From assembly GCF_003112535.1 (NCBI RefSeq), contig NZ_BEWA01000012.1:496001-560000 (forward strand): a stretch of 64,000 nt of DNA, in the 5' to 3' direction. This DNA comes from Streptomyces rishiriensis. Its GTDB lineage: Bacteria > Actinomycetota > Actinomycetes > Streptomycetales > Streptomycetaceae. Shown here piece by piece: positions 15,710 through 24,530 of the stretch; the first letter of the stretch is position 1, and every line of letters starts with the position of its first letter. The notes below the pieces were generated by a model. The model searched no databases. It had not been told where the DNA came from and saw only the letters and a list, made by a program, of their open reading frames with translations. The translations under genes were made by a program, and so were the position numbers.

Positions 15710-16768
15710 TCACGGGGTGGTCTTGACCTTCACGGAACCGTCGACGATCTTCTGCTTGGCCGCGTCCAGCTGGGTCTTGATGTCGTCGATGAAGCCACCG
15801 CTGGTGGCCAGCGAGACGCCGTTCTTGGCGAGCGAGTAGTTGTTGACGCCCGTCAGCGGCTTGCCCTCGTGCACGGACTTGATGAAGTCGTAGACACCGA
15901 CGTCGACGTTCTTGACCATCGAGGTCAGGATCGACGCCTTGTACTTGGCCAGACCCGGGATGTTGTACTGGTCGGAGTCCACGCCGATGGCCCAGGCGCC
16001 CTTGACGCCGTTGACGGCCTCGATCGCGCCGTTGCCGGAGGAGCCGGCCGCCGAGTAGATCACGTCGGCGCCGTTGTCCAGCATGCCCGACGCGGCCGCC
16101 TTGCCCTTGTCGGGGCTGGCGAAGCCGGAGAAGTCCGAGCCGTGGCTCAGGTACTGCGTGTCGACCTTGACCTTCGGGTTCGTGTCGTGGACGCCCTGGA
16201 CGTAGCCGGCCTCGAACTTCTTGATCAGCGGGACGTCGACGCCGCCGATGAAGCCGACGTGGTTCTTCTTGGTCTTCAGCGCCGCGGCGACGCCGGCCAG
16301 GTAGGAACCCTGCTCCTCGGTGAAGGTGATGCTGTCGACGTTCTTGACGTCCACCACCGAGTCGACGATGCCGAAGCTGGTCTTCGGGAACTTCGCGGCG
16401 ACCTTGGTCATCGAGGCGGCGTAGGAGAAGCCGACGCCCACGACCGGGTTGTAACCCGCCTGCGCCAGGTCGGTCAGACGCTGCTCGCGGTCGGCCTCGG
16501 TGTCGGAGGTCTTGGCGGTCAGCTCCTTGATCGAGCCGCCGAACTCGGACTTGGCCTTGTCGGCGCCGCGCGCGGCGGAGTCGTTGAAGGAACGGTCACC
16601 ACGGCCGCCGACGTCGAAGGCGAGACCGATCTTGACGCCCGAGCCGCTGCCCGCGGAGGCGGACGACGAGCTGGTGCTGTCGGAGGAGGTGCTGCCACAT
16701 GCTGTGGCAGTCACTGCGAGAGCTGCGGTCGCGATACACGCAGCAGAAAGCTTGGCTACCCGGCGCAC
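15710..16768 (-). CDS. BmpA/Med-family nucleoside-binding lipoprotein
   Basis: A 352-residue solute-binding lipoprotein. A basic N-terminus and hydrophobic stretch lead to the lipobox V-T-A-T-A-C with lipidated Cys24, then a Ser-rich linker, then the BMP fold (IGLAFDVGGRGDRSFNDSA, VGVGFSYAASMTKVAAKFP, FIGGVDVPLIKKFEAGY). It should capture nucleosides outside the membrane and hand them to the permease pair. GTG 16768 has AAGGAG 8 nt upstream. It is a separate transcription unit, with a terminator behind and an operator 106 nt before the start, which would let the binding protein be made in excess over the permease. Confidence 0.93.
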   Translation of the reverse strand: MRRVAKLSAACIATAALAVTATACGSTSSDSTSSSSASAGSGSGVKIGLAFDVGGRGDRSFNDSAARGADKAKSEFGGSIKELTAKTSDTEADREQRLTDLAQAGYNPVVGVGFSYAASMTKVAAKFPKTSFGIVDSVVDVKNVDSITFTEEQGSYLAGVAAALKTKKNHVGFIGGVDVPLIKKFEAGYVQGVHDTNPKVKVDTQYLSHGSDFSGFASPDKGKAAASGMLDNGADVIYSAAGSSGNGAIEAVNGVKGAWAIGVDSDQYNIPGLAKYKASILTSMVKNVDVGVYDFIKSVHEGKPLTGVNNYSLAKNGVSLATSGGFIDDIKTQLDAAKQKIVDGSVKVKTTP

Positions 16769-16873
16769 GGGAAGGCTCCTTCACCTGACCTGAGCGCCTC
16801 GTCGGCGCTTGATGTAAGCACCATGCCGGTGCTCGAGCCACGACGCCCTGGCGGCGTCGGCTTCGCGGCATCG

Positions 16874-16885
16874 TAACGCGCGTAG
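16874..16885. promoter_or_regulatory. Operator-like site (TAACGCGCGTAG) before the nucleoside-binding lipoprotein gene
   Basis: It matches the CTACGCGCGTAG palindrome at 10 of 12 positions, keeping ACGCGCGTAG intact. As at the other two sites, the base after the GTAG is A. It lies 106 nt before GTG 16768. The rest of the 285-nt gap is comparatively AT-rich and contains a CAACAGTGTTG palindrome at 16998-17008. Confidence 0.5.
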
Positions 16886-17011
16886 ATGTCAGAAAAACAC
16901 CCCTCGCGACGCCGTTATCGATTCGAGGCGAACACCGTCTGAACTCGGTTCCTTACAGCTTCGCGCCGTTGATTTCGAACCGGGGACGAATGGCTTACAA
17001 CAGTGTTGCGC

Positions 17012-17052
17012 CGGACGGCGGAACGGCGCTCCGGCCGCCCCGCCGCCGTCCG
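17012..17052 (-). terminator. Terminator after the M20 amidohydrolase gene
   Basis: Arms 17012-17021 and 17043-17052 are perfectly complementary (10 bp) and directly follow the amidohydrolase stop on the minus strand. Confidence 0.6.
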
Positions 17053-17053
17053 C

Positions 17054-18283
17054 TCACCTGTTCGCCGCGTCCAGCAGGGCCGCCGCCGTGAAGAGCTCCA
17101 CGCCGGCGGTGATCGCCGACTCGTCCGCGTCGAAGTCGCCCTGGTGCAGGTCGCGCACGGTGCGCTCGCCGGGCGTGCGGACCCCGAGGCGGGCCATCGC
17201 GCCCGGCACCCGCTCCAGGTACCAGGAGAAGTCCTCGCCGCCCAGGCTCTGCTCGGTGCCTTCGACGGCCGTCTCGCCGCGCCGGGCGACCATGGCGTCG
17301 CGCAGCAGGCCGGTGACGTCGGCGTCGTTGACGACCGGGGGGACGCCGCGCACGTAGTTGATCTCGGACTTGGCGCGGTGCAGGTTGGCGACCTCGTCGA
17401 TGGCCGCGACGACGATGTCCGGGGCCTGCCGCCACGCGTCGATGTCCAGGCAGCGGACGGTGCCGGACAGCTCGGCGTGCTGCGGGATCACGTTGGGCGC
17501 GTGGCCGCTCTCGATGCGGCCCCACGTGACCGCGAGCCCGGCCCGGGTGTCGACCCGGCGTCCGACCAGCGCGGGCACGTCGGTGACCACCCGGGCGGCG
17601 GCCGTGACCAGGTCGGTGGTGAGGTGCGGGCGGGCGGTGTGGCCGCCGGGCCCGTCCAGGGAGATCTCCAGCCGGTCGCAGGCGGAGGTGATCGCGCCCT
17701 CGCGCAGACCGATCCGGCCCGCGTCGACCCGCGGGTCGCAGTGCACGGCGATGATCCGGCCGACGCCGTCCAGCGCGCCGTCCTCGATGACGTCGGCGGC
17801 GCCGCCGGGCAGCACCTCCTCGGCGGGCTGGAAGATCAGCCGTACGGGGCGCGGCAGCCGGCCCTGGCGGTGCAGCTCGGCCAGGACCAGCCCGGCGCCG
17901 AGGACGACGGTGGTGTGCACGTCGTGGCCGCAGGCGTGCGCGCGGTCGGGGACGGTGGACCGGTACGCGCACTCGGTCTTGGTGTCCGGGATGGGCAGCG
18001 CGTCGATGTCGGCGCGCATGGCCAGGACGGCGGCGCCGCCGGCCGCGCCCACGGTCCCGATGTCGCAGATGAGGCCGGTCCCGACGGCGAGTACGCGTGG
18101 TTCGAGCCCCGCCTTCTCCAGGCGGGCCTTGATCGCGGCCGTCGTACGGAACTCCTGGTTGCCCAGCTCAGGATGCATGTGCAGGTCGCGGCGGAAGGCC
18201 ACGAGCTCTGCGCGCAGCGCCTCCGGCAGGACGCCGGGGAGGGCGTCTTCCCCTGAAGGATCGGCCTCGGACTCTCGGGACAT
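17054..18283 (-). CDS. M20-family amidohydrolase / N-acyl-amino-acid deacylase-type peptidase
   Basis: A 409-residue M20D peptidase (amidohydrolase, hippurate-hydrolase/IAA-amide-hydrolase class). It has the N-terminal RRDLHMHPELGNQEFRT, the metal centre MRADIDALPI and ACGHDVHTTVVLGA, the Glu pair FQPAEEVLPGG, the dimerisation-domain GPGGHTARPH, and the C-terminal metal His region SLGGEDFSWYLE. Two metal ions are expected; it would remove an acyl group from an amide. The acyl substrate is unknown. ATG 18283 is favoured (GAGG about 12 nt upstream) over GTG 18295. It is monocistronic. Confidence 0.88.
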   Translation of the reverse strand: MSRESEADPSGEDALPGVLPEALRAELVAFRRDLHMHPELGNQEFRTTAAIKARLEKAGLEPRVLAVGTGLICDIGTVGAAGGAAVLAMRADIDALPIPDTKTECAYRSTVPDRAHACGHDVHTTVVLGAGLVLAELHRQGRLPRPVRLIFQPAEEVLPGGAADVIEDGALDGVGRIIAVHCDPRVDAGRIGLREGAITSACDRLEISLDGPGGHTARPHLTTDLVTAAARVVTDVPALVGRRVDTRAGLAVTWGRIESGHAPNVIPQHAELSGTVRCLDIDAWRQAPDIVVAAIDEVANLHRAKSEINYVRGVPPVVNDADVTGLLRDAMVARRGETAVEGTEQSLGGEDFSWYLERVPGAMARLGVRTPGERTVRDLHQGDFDADESAITAGVELFTAAALLDAANR

Positions 18284-18619
18284 CAGTTGCTTCACCCTCT
18301 GAAGGGTAGGACGCCGAAGCGGTCGACCGACCTACGATCAACAAAACTTCAACCCGTCAGGCGAAGAAAAGTCGGCCGCGCGGCGCATGGCTGCTGTGGG
18401 GGGTGGGTAAACTCCGCCGATTTCGGTTCGGCTCCCACACTTCTTCCTTCCTTTCACGGATACCACGGACAGCTCATGACACGCCGTGCCTGTCCACGTT
18501 CCGGGATCGATCCCGGAATCATCGCCTGCGCGCAGCGGTCCCGCCACGCGGAGCGACGGGGCGGGGCGTCGTGACCGGTCCGGCCGACCGCGGACGGGAT
18601 CCACCGCGCGGGTGCGGGG
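18284..18619. other. Intergenic region between the amidohydrolase and the glycosyltransferase gene
   Basis: 336 nt without a credible gene. It must hold the amidohydrolase promoter (minus strand) and the end of the nonulosonate operon transcript. The stretch around 18330-18480 is AT-richer than its surroundings. The one clear structure is the palindrome at 18499-18518. Confidence 0.5.
18499..18518. terminator. 20-bp perfect palindrome, probable terminator of the nonulosonate operon
   Basis: TTCCGGGATCGATCCCGGAA can fold as an 8-bp stem with a TCGA loop. It lies about 100 nt beyond the stop of the last operon gene (minus strand). A role as a dimeric protein binding site is also possible. Confidence 0.45.
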
Positions 18620-19711
18620 TCAGGCCGGGTTCGCCGCCGCCAGTCCGTGCGCGGCGCGGGCGGTTCCCGCCACCCCCGCCAGGAAGCCCTGTGCCCGCGG
18701 TGAGGCGCCGGCGGTCAGCCAGGCCGGGTCGATGTCGCAGACCGTGACGCGGACGTCCGTCCCGGTCAGGGCCAGGGGCAGGGTGTGGACGACCGTGGAC
18801 GGGAAGCTGAGGACCGTGCCGCCTATGGGGCCCCGGCGGGCGATCAGTTCCAGCGGGAGGTCGGGGCGCACGACCTGCAGTCCCGTCTCGACGGCGAGCC
18901 GGTGCAGTTTCTCGGCGCTCTCGCGGCGGTGGGCGAAGTAGCGGGTGACGCCGTGGGCCCCGGCCAGGGTCCGCACGGCGTCCGCGTAGCGGTCGGCGTC
19001 CACCACCCCGGTCTCGACCAGCGAGGTGCCCACCATGTCCGCGCCCTTGGTCACGCGCGGCGGGCCGAAGCGGTCCCGGGTCCAGACGAAGCGGTTGGCC
19101 GTGACGGCGACGCCGTCCGGGGCGTCCGTTATCGGCATCGCGGAGAACACCTCGACGCTGCGCTCCGGGCCGGGCGTGAGGCGGCGGCGGGCCGCGCCGG
19201 AGACCGGGGCGAAGAGCAGGTCGCGGGGGCTCGTCCGGCCGCCCTTGCGGTGCCAGCGCACCAGCCGTTCCCCGCGGGCCAGCTGGCCGACGAACTCCAT
19301 GGTCGCCGTGCCGTCGTCCACCACGACGAGCTCGCTCGCCCGGGTGAGGGTCAGCAGCAGTTGGACGTAGCGGGAGAACGGGTCGCCCATCACCATCCGT
19401 TCCGCGCGCCGCAGCAGCCCGCTGAGGCTGCCGACGGTGCGGAAGGGGGCCGTGGCGCCGTCGCGGGCCTCCTCCCAGCGGACGGTGTGCCCTTCCCGGC
19501 GGGCCAGCTCGGCCATACGGCGCAGCTGGCCGCGGGTCATCGGGTCGTTCGGGGACAGGACGACGAGGGTGAGCCCCGCGCCGGGCTCCCGCCGCCCGTG
19601 GAGCCGGCGCGAGTGCGCCCACTCCAGGACGTTCAGGAGCTGCACCGGGCTCTCCACGAAGGCGAGGGTGTGGGGGGTGGGGCCGGTGTTCTTCCCGGCG
19701 CGAGGACTCAT
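18620..19711 (-). CDS. Putative sialyl/nonulosonyl-type glycosyltransferase
   Basis: A 363-residue soluble protein whose N-terminus (TLAFVESPVQLLNVLEWAHS) and middle (ELVVVDDGTATMEFVGQLA) resemble bacterial sialyltransferases of the GT52/polysialyltransferase type, where a Rossmann-like N-domain starts with an (E/T)xPLQL block. RYFAHRRESAEKLHRL followed by PLELIARRGPIGGTVLSFPSTVVHTLPL fits the CMP-sugar-binding C-domain (the His-Pro and Ser-Ser/Thr motifs of that class). It is the last gene of the minus-strand operon, 43 nt after the NeuB-like synthase gene, consistent with using the CMP-nonulosonate made by its neighbours. This is a class-level call. Confidence 0.6.
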   Translation of the reverse strand: MSPRAGKNTGPTPHTLAFVESPVQLLNVLEWAHSRRLHGRREPGAGLTLVVLSPNDPMTRGQLRRMAELARREGHTVRWEEARDGATAPFRTVGSLSGLLRRAERMVMGDPFSRYVQLLLTLTRASELVVVDDGTATMEFVGQLARGERLVRWHRKGGRTSPRDLLFAPVSGAARRRLTPGPERSVEVFSAMPITDAPDGVAVTANRFVWTRDRFGPPRVTKGADMVGTSLVETGVVDADRYADAVRTLAGAHGVTRYFAHRRESAEKLHRLAVETGLQVVRPDLPLELIARRGPIGGTVLSFPSTVVHTLPLALTGTDVRVTVCDIDPAWLTAGASPRAQGFLAGVAGTARAAHGLAAANPA

Positions 19712-19754
19712 CGTCGTACGACCATCCCGTGGGGCACTCGGAGGGGCACGCAGG

Positions 19755-20717
19755 TCACACCGCGAGCGGCTCGCCCGCCGCCGCCGCGATCTCCGCCTCC
19801 GCGACGACGCCCGGGACGCGGCGCAGCTTGCGCATCGGGCCGAGCTCGGAGTCGTAGACCTTCTTCACGCCGTCGCCGAGGGACGCCTCGATGGTGCGGA
19901 TGTCGCGGACGAGGCGGGTCAGGCCGCCCGGCTCCACGGAGGCCGCCTGGTCGGAGCCCCACATCGCGCGGTCGAGGGTGATGTGGCGCTCGACGAAGAC
20001 GGCGCCGAGGGCGACGGCGGCCAGCGAGGTCTGCAGCCCGGTCTCGTGGCCCGAGTAGCCGATCGGGACGTTGGGGTACTCCCGCTCCAGCGTGTTGATC
20101 ACACGGAGGTTGAGCTCCTCGGCCCTGGCCGGGTAGGTCGAGGTGGCGTGGCACAGGAGGATGTTGTCCGAGCCGAGGACCTCGACCGCGTGGCGGATCT
20201 GCCGCGGGGTCGACATGCCGGTGGACAGGACGATCGTCCTGCCGGTGTCGCGCAGGGCGCGCAGCAGTACGTCGTCGGTCAGGGACGCGGACGCCACCTT
20301 GTGCGCGGGCACGTCGAACTCCTCCAGGAAGGCGACCGCCTCGGTGTCCCACGGCGACGCGAACCAGGCGATGCCCTTCTCCTTGCAGTACGCGTCGATC
20401 CGGCGGTACTCGTCCTCGCCGAACTCGACGCGGTGGCGGTAGTCGATGTACGTCATCCGGCCCCAGGGCGTGTCGCGCTCGATGTCCCACTGGTCGCGCG
20501 GGGTGCAGATCTCGGGCGTGCGCTTCTGGAACTTGACGGCGTCGCAGCCGGCCTCGGCGGCCGCGTCGATCAGCCGGAGGGCGTTGTCGAGGTCGCCGTT
20601 GTGGTTGATGCCGATCTCGCCGGTGACGTAGACGGGGTGTCCGGGGCCGACGGGGCGGGTGCCCAGGAGGCGCAGGCGGGCGTTGATGCGGGTGGCGGCG
20701 TTGTCGCTGGTGCTCAT
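19755..20717 (-). CDS. neuB: NeuB-family nonulosonic (sialic/Kdn) acid synthase, lacking the SAF domain
   Basis: A 320-residue TIM-barrel synthase that condenses phosphoenolpyruvate with a hexose or hexosamine (phosphate) to a 9-carbon keto acid. NeuB blocks present: VTGEIGINHNGDLDNALRLI, CDAVKFQKRT, FASPWDTEAVAFLE, KVASASLTD, LSTGMST and HATSTYPA, plus GYSGHETG and ERHITLDRAMWGSDQ. The protein ends soon after the barrel, without the C-terminal antifreeze-like SAF domain of classical NeuB (about 345 residues); SAF helps the dimer partner's active site. No UDP-GlcNAc 2-epimerase is nearby, which favours a mannose-type acceptor (Kdn). ATG 20717, 13 nt after the upstream stop. Confidence 0.88.
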   Translation of the reverse strand: MSTSDNAATRINARLRLLGTRPVGPGHPVYVTGEIGINHNGDLDNALRLIDAAAEAGCDAVKFQKRTPEICTPRDQWDIERDTPWGRMTYIDYRHRVEFGEDEYRRIDAYCKEKGIAWFASPWDTEAVAFLEEFDVPAHKVASASLTDDVLLRALRDTGRTIVLSTGMSTPRQIRHAVEVLGSDNILLCHATSTYPARAEELNLRVINTLEREYPNVPIGYSGHETGLQTSLAAVALGAVFVERHITLDRAMWGSDQAASVEPGGLTRLVRDIRTIEASLGDGVKKVYDSELGPMRKLRRVPGVVAEAEIAAAAGEPLAV

Positions 20718-20730
20718 GGCGGAACGTTCC

Positions 20731-21948
20731 TTACTGGGGGAGGGTGTCGAGGGAGGGGCCGAGGATCCAGCCGGCGATCTCCCGGATCGCGCCGTCGCCG
20801 CCGGGCAGGGCGGTGACCGCGCGGGCGGCGCCGCGTACGACGTCGTGGGCGCTCGCGACCGCCACCGGCCAGCCGACGAGCGCGAAGCAGGGAAGGTCGT
20901 TGACGTCGTTGCCGACGTAGAGCACGCGCTCCGGCGCGACGCCCTGTTCCTCGCACCACTGCTTGAGCGCGAGGTCCTTGCGGTCGACGCCGTGCAGGAC
21001 CGGGAGGTCGAGCTTGCGGGCGCGGGCGGCGACGACGGGGTTGCGCTCGGTGGACAGGATCAGCATCCGCAGCCCGGACCGGCGCAGGGCGGCGATGCCG
21101 AGGCCGTCGCCGCGGTGGACGGAGACGAACTCGCGTCCGTCGGAGTCGATCAGCACCCGGTCGTCGGTCTGGGTGCCGTCGAAGTCGAGCACGACGGCGT
21201 CGACGTCGTCGGCGGTGGGCAGGGAGCCGGGGAGGTCGGCGTCGAGGAGCGGGGCGAGCGCGCGGGCGCGGGCGAGGTCGTGCGGATCGTCGATCTCCAG
21301 GACGCGGGCGGGGTCGGTGCGCACGAGTTCGGTGCGGCCGAAGAAGCGGTGCCCGTGTCTGCGGAAGCCGGCCGCGTCCATCGCGTAGGCGGCGCCGGTC
21401 TCCAGGAAGTCCTGGGGGCGGTCCTGGCGGCGCGGGCGGAAGGACCGGTCGTGGTTGACGCCGAAGCCGCCTTCGCCCGCCTCGTCGGAGCGGCGCCAGA
21501 CGAAGCCGTGGAAGGGGGCCACCGTGACGGCGGTGTCGGCGCCCTGTTCGACGACGGCGCCGGCGACGCCGTCGACGTCCTCGCGGGTGAGGAAGGGGCT
21601 GGTGCACTGGACGAGCAGGACGACGTCCACCGGGGAGCCGTGCAGGGCCTCATGGGCGTCCAGGGCGTGCAGGACGGCGGCCTCCGAGGTCGCCGTGTCC
21701 CCGGCGATGGCGGCCGGACGCAGGACGACCTCGGCGCCCGCCTCGCGGGCCGCCGCGGCGATGGCGTGGTCGTCGGTGGACACGACCACGTCCGTGACGA
21801 GCCGGCCGGCCCGGCACTCGCGGACCGCGCGGGCGACCAGCGGGACGCCGCCCACCGGCGCGAGGTTCTTCGCGGGCACGCCCTTGGAGCCCCCGCGCGC
21901 GGGGATCACGGCGAGGACGCGGCGCACGCCGGATGCTGAGTCGGGCAT
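20731..21948 (-). CDS. neuA: CMP-nonulosonate cytidylyltransferase fused to a KdsC-like HAD phosphatase
   Basis: A 405-residue bifunctional protein. Residues about 8-235 are a NeuA-type CMP-sugar synthetase (VLAVIPARGGSKGVPAKNL is the CTP loop; VVVSTDDHAIAAAA; LLQ-like VVLLVQCTSPFLTREDVDG; LEIDDPHDLARAR). Residues about 245-395 are a C0-type HAD phosphatase with DFDGTQTDDRVL (nucleophile and acid Asp), ILSTERN, and the Lys/DD region DRKDLALKQW and YVGNDVNDLPC. Together with the NeuB-like synthase this makes one line: nonulosonate-9-phosphate, dephosphorylation, then CMP activation. ATG 21948 has AGGAGA 8 nt upstream. Confidence 0.9.
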   Translation of the reverse strand: MPDSASGVRRVLAVIPARGGSKGVPAKNLAPVGGVPLVARAVRECRAGRLVTDVVVSTDDHAIAAAAREAGAEVVLRPAAIAGDTATSEAAVLHALDAHEALHGSPVDVVLLVQCTSPFLTREDVDGVAGAVVEQGADTAVTVAPFHGFVWRRSDEAGEGGFGVNHDRSFRPRRQDRPQDFLETGAAYAMDAAGFRRHGHRFFGRTELVRTDPARVLEIDDPHDLARARALAPLLDADLPGSLPTADDVDAVVLDFDGTQTDDRVLIDSDGREFVSVHRGDGLGIAALRRSGLRMLILSTERNPVVAARARKLDLPVLHGVDRKDLALKQWCEEQGVAPERVLYVGNDVNDLPCFALVGWPVAVASAHDVVRGAARAVTALPGGDGAIREIAGWILGPSLDTLPQ

Positions 21949-22019
21949 GGGCACTTCTCCTGGAGAGGTCACGGGGGAGGTCGGGACGGAGGAAGCGGCC
22001 CGGGAGGCGGCGGGGGTGG

Positions 22020-23345
22020 TCACAGCTCCCCCAAGCGGCGGATCACCGGGGCCACGCGCTGGACGCCGTGCCGGTAGGCGCCGCGGGCCGCTCTGCGGAC
22101 GGTCCGGCGGACCGGGCCGGGGTCCTCGGCCGCGGCCGGGGCGCCGGGAAGGGGGCTGCCGTCGGGGCCGAGGTGGTGGCGGGCGAGGATGCCGGGCAGG
22201 TAGCCGGGCGCGGTGACGGGCGTGTAGTAGGGGGCCAGGGGCGGCAGACCGGCGGAGCTGTCGAGCAGTTCGGCGATGCGTTCGCGGGCCGGGACGAAGG
22301 CGTCGTCGTAGGAGCCCGTTCCGGAGGAGGGGCCCCCGGCGGCGACTCCCTGGCGGGCCACCCAGTCCTCGTCGGGGTCGGGGCGGTGGCCGGCGTCGAG
22401 CTGGTCCCAGGAGGCCAGGCAGCCGGAGCCGACGAAGTGGTGGTTGCCGAGCGCCTCGCGCACCCCGAGATCGGTGAGGACCACGGTGGGGACCCTGCGG
22501 TGCAGGGACTCCAGGGCGGCCGTCGAGCTGACCGTGACGAGCAGGTCGGCGCGGTCCAGGACCTCGCCCATGTGCCCGTACACCAGGCGGAGGTTGGGCG
22601 GCAGGTCGAGCCTGCGCGCCAGCTTCTGGTAGGGCAGTTCCTCGATGTGGGTGGTGTGCTCCCCGGGCTTGGAGCGGAGCTTCAGCAGTACGTCGCGCTC
22701 GGGGTGCAGACGCGCGTGCCGCACCAGCCGGTCCAGCAGGTAGGCGCGGTCCGCGCGGTTCTCGGGCACCGAGGGCTGCGCGGCGAACACCACGGTGAAC
22801 GGGTCGTGCCGGCCGGTGTACGGCGCACCGCCCAGGAACGGCAGGGCCACTTCGGTCACCGCCGAGGCGTCGGCGCCGACCCCCGCGTACACGGCGCGGA
22901 AACGCTCCGCGTCCTGACGGGAGTTGGCGAGGACGAGATCGGCGCCGTGCCGCAGCAGCAGTCCGTCGGCGAGCTTCTCGTAGACGACGCCGACGTAGCC
23001 GGTGACGACGACGGGACGCCTGCCGCCATCCTCCACGACCCGCTTCAGACCGTGCAGCACGGCCTGGACGCTGCCGCCGACGAGCGCGAGGACGAGGACG
23101 TCGTACGGCGTGCCCGCCATGACGCGCAGGAACTCGACGGCGGTGACCTCGCGCAGGGAGTCGGCGTGCACGCCGACCTCGGCCAGCTGACGGGGGGTCG
23201 GGGTGGCCCGGCCGCGCAGCAGGAAGCCGTCCAGGACGGGGGGCGAGGGCGCTGTCCGCGTCGCGGTCAGCGCACCCCATTTCCATCGGGTGTCGGAGTC
23301 CGCGAGGACGGCAATCCGTGGGGGGTTCGCAGTACTTGCTGGCAC
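22020..23345 (-). CDS. DUF6716-type putative glycosyltransferase
   Basis: A 441-residue protein of the two-Rossmann GT-B/polysialyltransferase appearance: RIAVLADSDTRWKWGALTA at the start, VVTGYVGVVYEKLADGLLLR, VVFAAQPSVPENRADRAYLL, then LLKLRSKPGEHTTH, RLVYGHMGEVLDRADLLVTV and SSTAALESLHRRVPTVVLTD, which is a donor-binding Ser-Ser motif. The basic C-terminus (RRTVRRAARGAYRHGVQRV) may contact membrane. GTG 23345 is chosen because TACCGT lies exactly 7 nt before it (leaderless pattern); TTG 23384 is a possible longer start. First gene of the minus-strand operon. Confidence 0.65.
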   Translation of the reverse strand: MPASTANPPRIAVLADSDTRWKWGALTATRTAPSPPVLDGFLLRGRATPTPRQLAEVGVHADSLREVTAVEFLRVMAGTPYDVLVLALVGGSVQAVLHGLKRVVEDGGRRPVVVTGYVGVVYEKLADGLLLRHGADLVLANSRQDAERFRAVYAGVGADASAVTEVALPFLGGAPYTGRHDPFTVVFAAQPSVPENRADRAYLLDRLVRHARLHPERDVLLKLRSKPGEHTTHIEELPYQKLARRLDLPPNLRLVYGHMGEVLDRADLLVTVSSTAALESLHRRVPTVVLTDLGVREALGNHHFVGSGCLASWDQLDAGHRPDPDEDWVARQGVAAGGPSSGTGSYDDAFVPARERIAELLDSSAGLPPLAPYYTPVTAPGYLPGILARHHLGPDGSPLPGAPAAAEDPGPVRRTVRRAARGAYRHGVQRVAPVIRRLGEL

Positions 23346-23543
23346 ACCGAAGACGGTAGAAATCAAAACACGGGATTTACCCAATCCCCGATCAACAAGA
23401 AGTTAACAACGCGACACCGAAATCCGAACCGGCCCGCCTGCGCCCCTGAAGAACACGGGATGCACGAATCCGCCACATTCAGTTCACCCCGCGTCCCCTC
23501 GTCGATAAGTTCCGCCGCCGGCGGCGCTCCTAGGCTTTCCCTT
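23346..23543. promoter_or_regulatory. Divergent control region of the wall-polymer cluster
   Basis: 198 nt between the divergent GTG starts at 23345 and 23544. Its centre (23350-23420) is the most AT-rich DNA for several kb. TACCGT (23358-23353, minus) is 7 nt from GTG 23345 and TAGGCT (23531-23536, plus) is 7 nt from GTG 23544. No ribosome site precedes either start, so both transcripts may be leaderless. Confidence 0.5.
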
Positions 23544-24530
23544 GTGCCCAAGCTCTCTGTGATCGTGCCGTTCTACAACGTCCGCCCGTACGCGCCCGAC
23601 ACTCTCAGAAGTCTTCATATGAACGCCAGTCGGGAATTCGAATTCGTGCTGGTGGACGACCATTCCACGGACGAGACTCCGGAGATTCTCGAACAGGCGG
23701 TCGAGGGCCTTTCGAAGATCGCCCAGGTGCGTCATGTCCGCCATGAGAATAACGGCGGTCTCGCCACCGCGCGCAATACCGGACTCGACGCGGCGCAGGG
23801 CGAATACCTGACGTTCCTGGACGGCGACGACTGGCTCGCGCGCGGATATCTGGGCGAACTCGTCGCGGCGATCGACGAGTTGGGCTGCGACTTCGTGCGC
23901 ACGGACCACGTCCAGGCCACCGGCCGCGTCCGCACGGTGGTCCGGCACCCGCACGGGCTGCGCGGGGAGGTCCTCGACCCGCGCCGGGCGATCCTGCCCG
24001 CCGACCGCTCCACGTCCGTCGACTACGCCTTCGCCTGGGCCGGCGTCTACCACCGCCGCCTCCTCGATCGCGGCCTGCTGCACTTCACCGACGGGCTGCG
24101 CACCGCCGAGGACCGGCCGTGGATCTGGAAACTGCACCGGGAGGCGGAGTCGTTCGCGGTGGTGAACCTGCACGGCGTCTTCTACCGCCGGGGGGTCGCC
24201 TCGTCCCTGACCCGGATCGGCGACGCCCGGCAGCTGGACTTCATCCGGGCCTTCGACCAGGTCGTCGAGGAGACCGCGCGGGACCGGGACGCCGACCAGC
24301 TGCTGCCCAAGGCGGTGCGCACCTACTGCGCGATCATCGCCCACCACCTCGCGGACGTCGACAAGTTCGAGCCCGCCGTCGCCAGACAGCTGCGCACGCA
24401 GAGCGCCGCCGCCATACGGCGTATGCCCCAGGAACTGCTCACCGACGTGCTCGACCGCATGGACCTGCGCCGCTCCGCCAAGCTGCGGCGACTGCGCCGG
24501 CAGATCACCTCCGCGAAGGCGGCCGCCTGA
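23544..24530 (+). CDS. Family 2 glycosyltransferase
   Basis: A 328-residue GT2 (GT-A fold) enzyme. The nucleotide-sugar-binding N-domain starts immediately (PKLSVIVPFYNVRPYAPDTL), followed by FVLVDDHSTDETPEI, the NGGLATARNTGLDAA helix, the DxD-type FLDGDDW metal motif, and the acceptor-side TAEDRPWIWKLH (the E-D-x-x-W block common in wall-teichoic GT2s). GTG 23544 matches the family N-terminus and lies 7 nt after TAGGCT; ATG 23460 would add 28 unconserved residues. It heads the plus-strand half of the cluster and is coupled to the next gene by a 1-nt overlap. Confidence 0.9.
   Translation: MPKLSVIVPFYNVRPYAPDTLRSLHMNASREFEFVLVDDHSTDETPEILEQAVEGLSKIAQVRHVRHENNGGLATARNTGLDAAQGEYLTFLDGDDWLARGYLGELVAAIDELGCDFVRTDHVQATGRVRTVVRHPHGLRGEVLDPRRAILPADRSTSVDYAFAWAGVYHRRLLDRGLLHFTDGLRTAEDRPWIWKLHREAESFAVVNLHGVFYRRGVASSLTRIGDARQLDFIRAFDQVVEETARDRDADQLLPKAVRTYCAIIAHHLADVDKFEPAVARQLRTQSAAAIRRMPQELLTDVLDRMDLRRSAKLRRLRRQITSAKAAA

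Noticed and set aside
18403..18747. Plus-strand frame through the palindrome at 18499
   Set aside because: Low-complexity Arg/Pro composition; it runs antisense into the glycosyltransferase gene.
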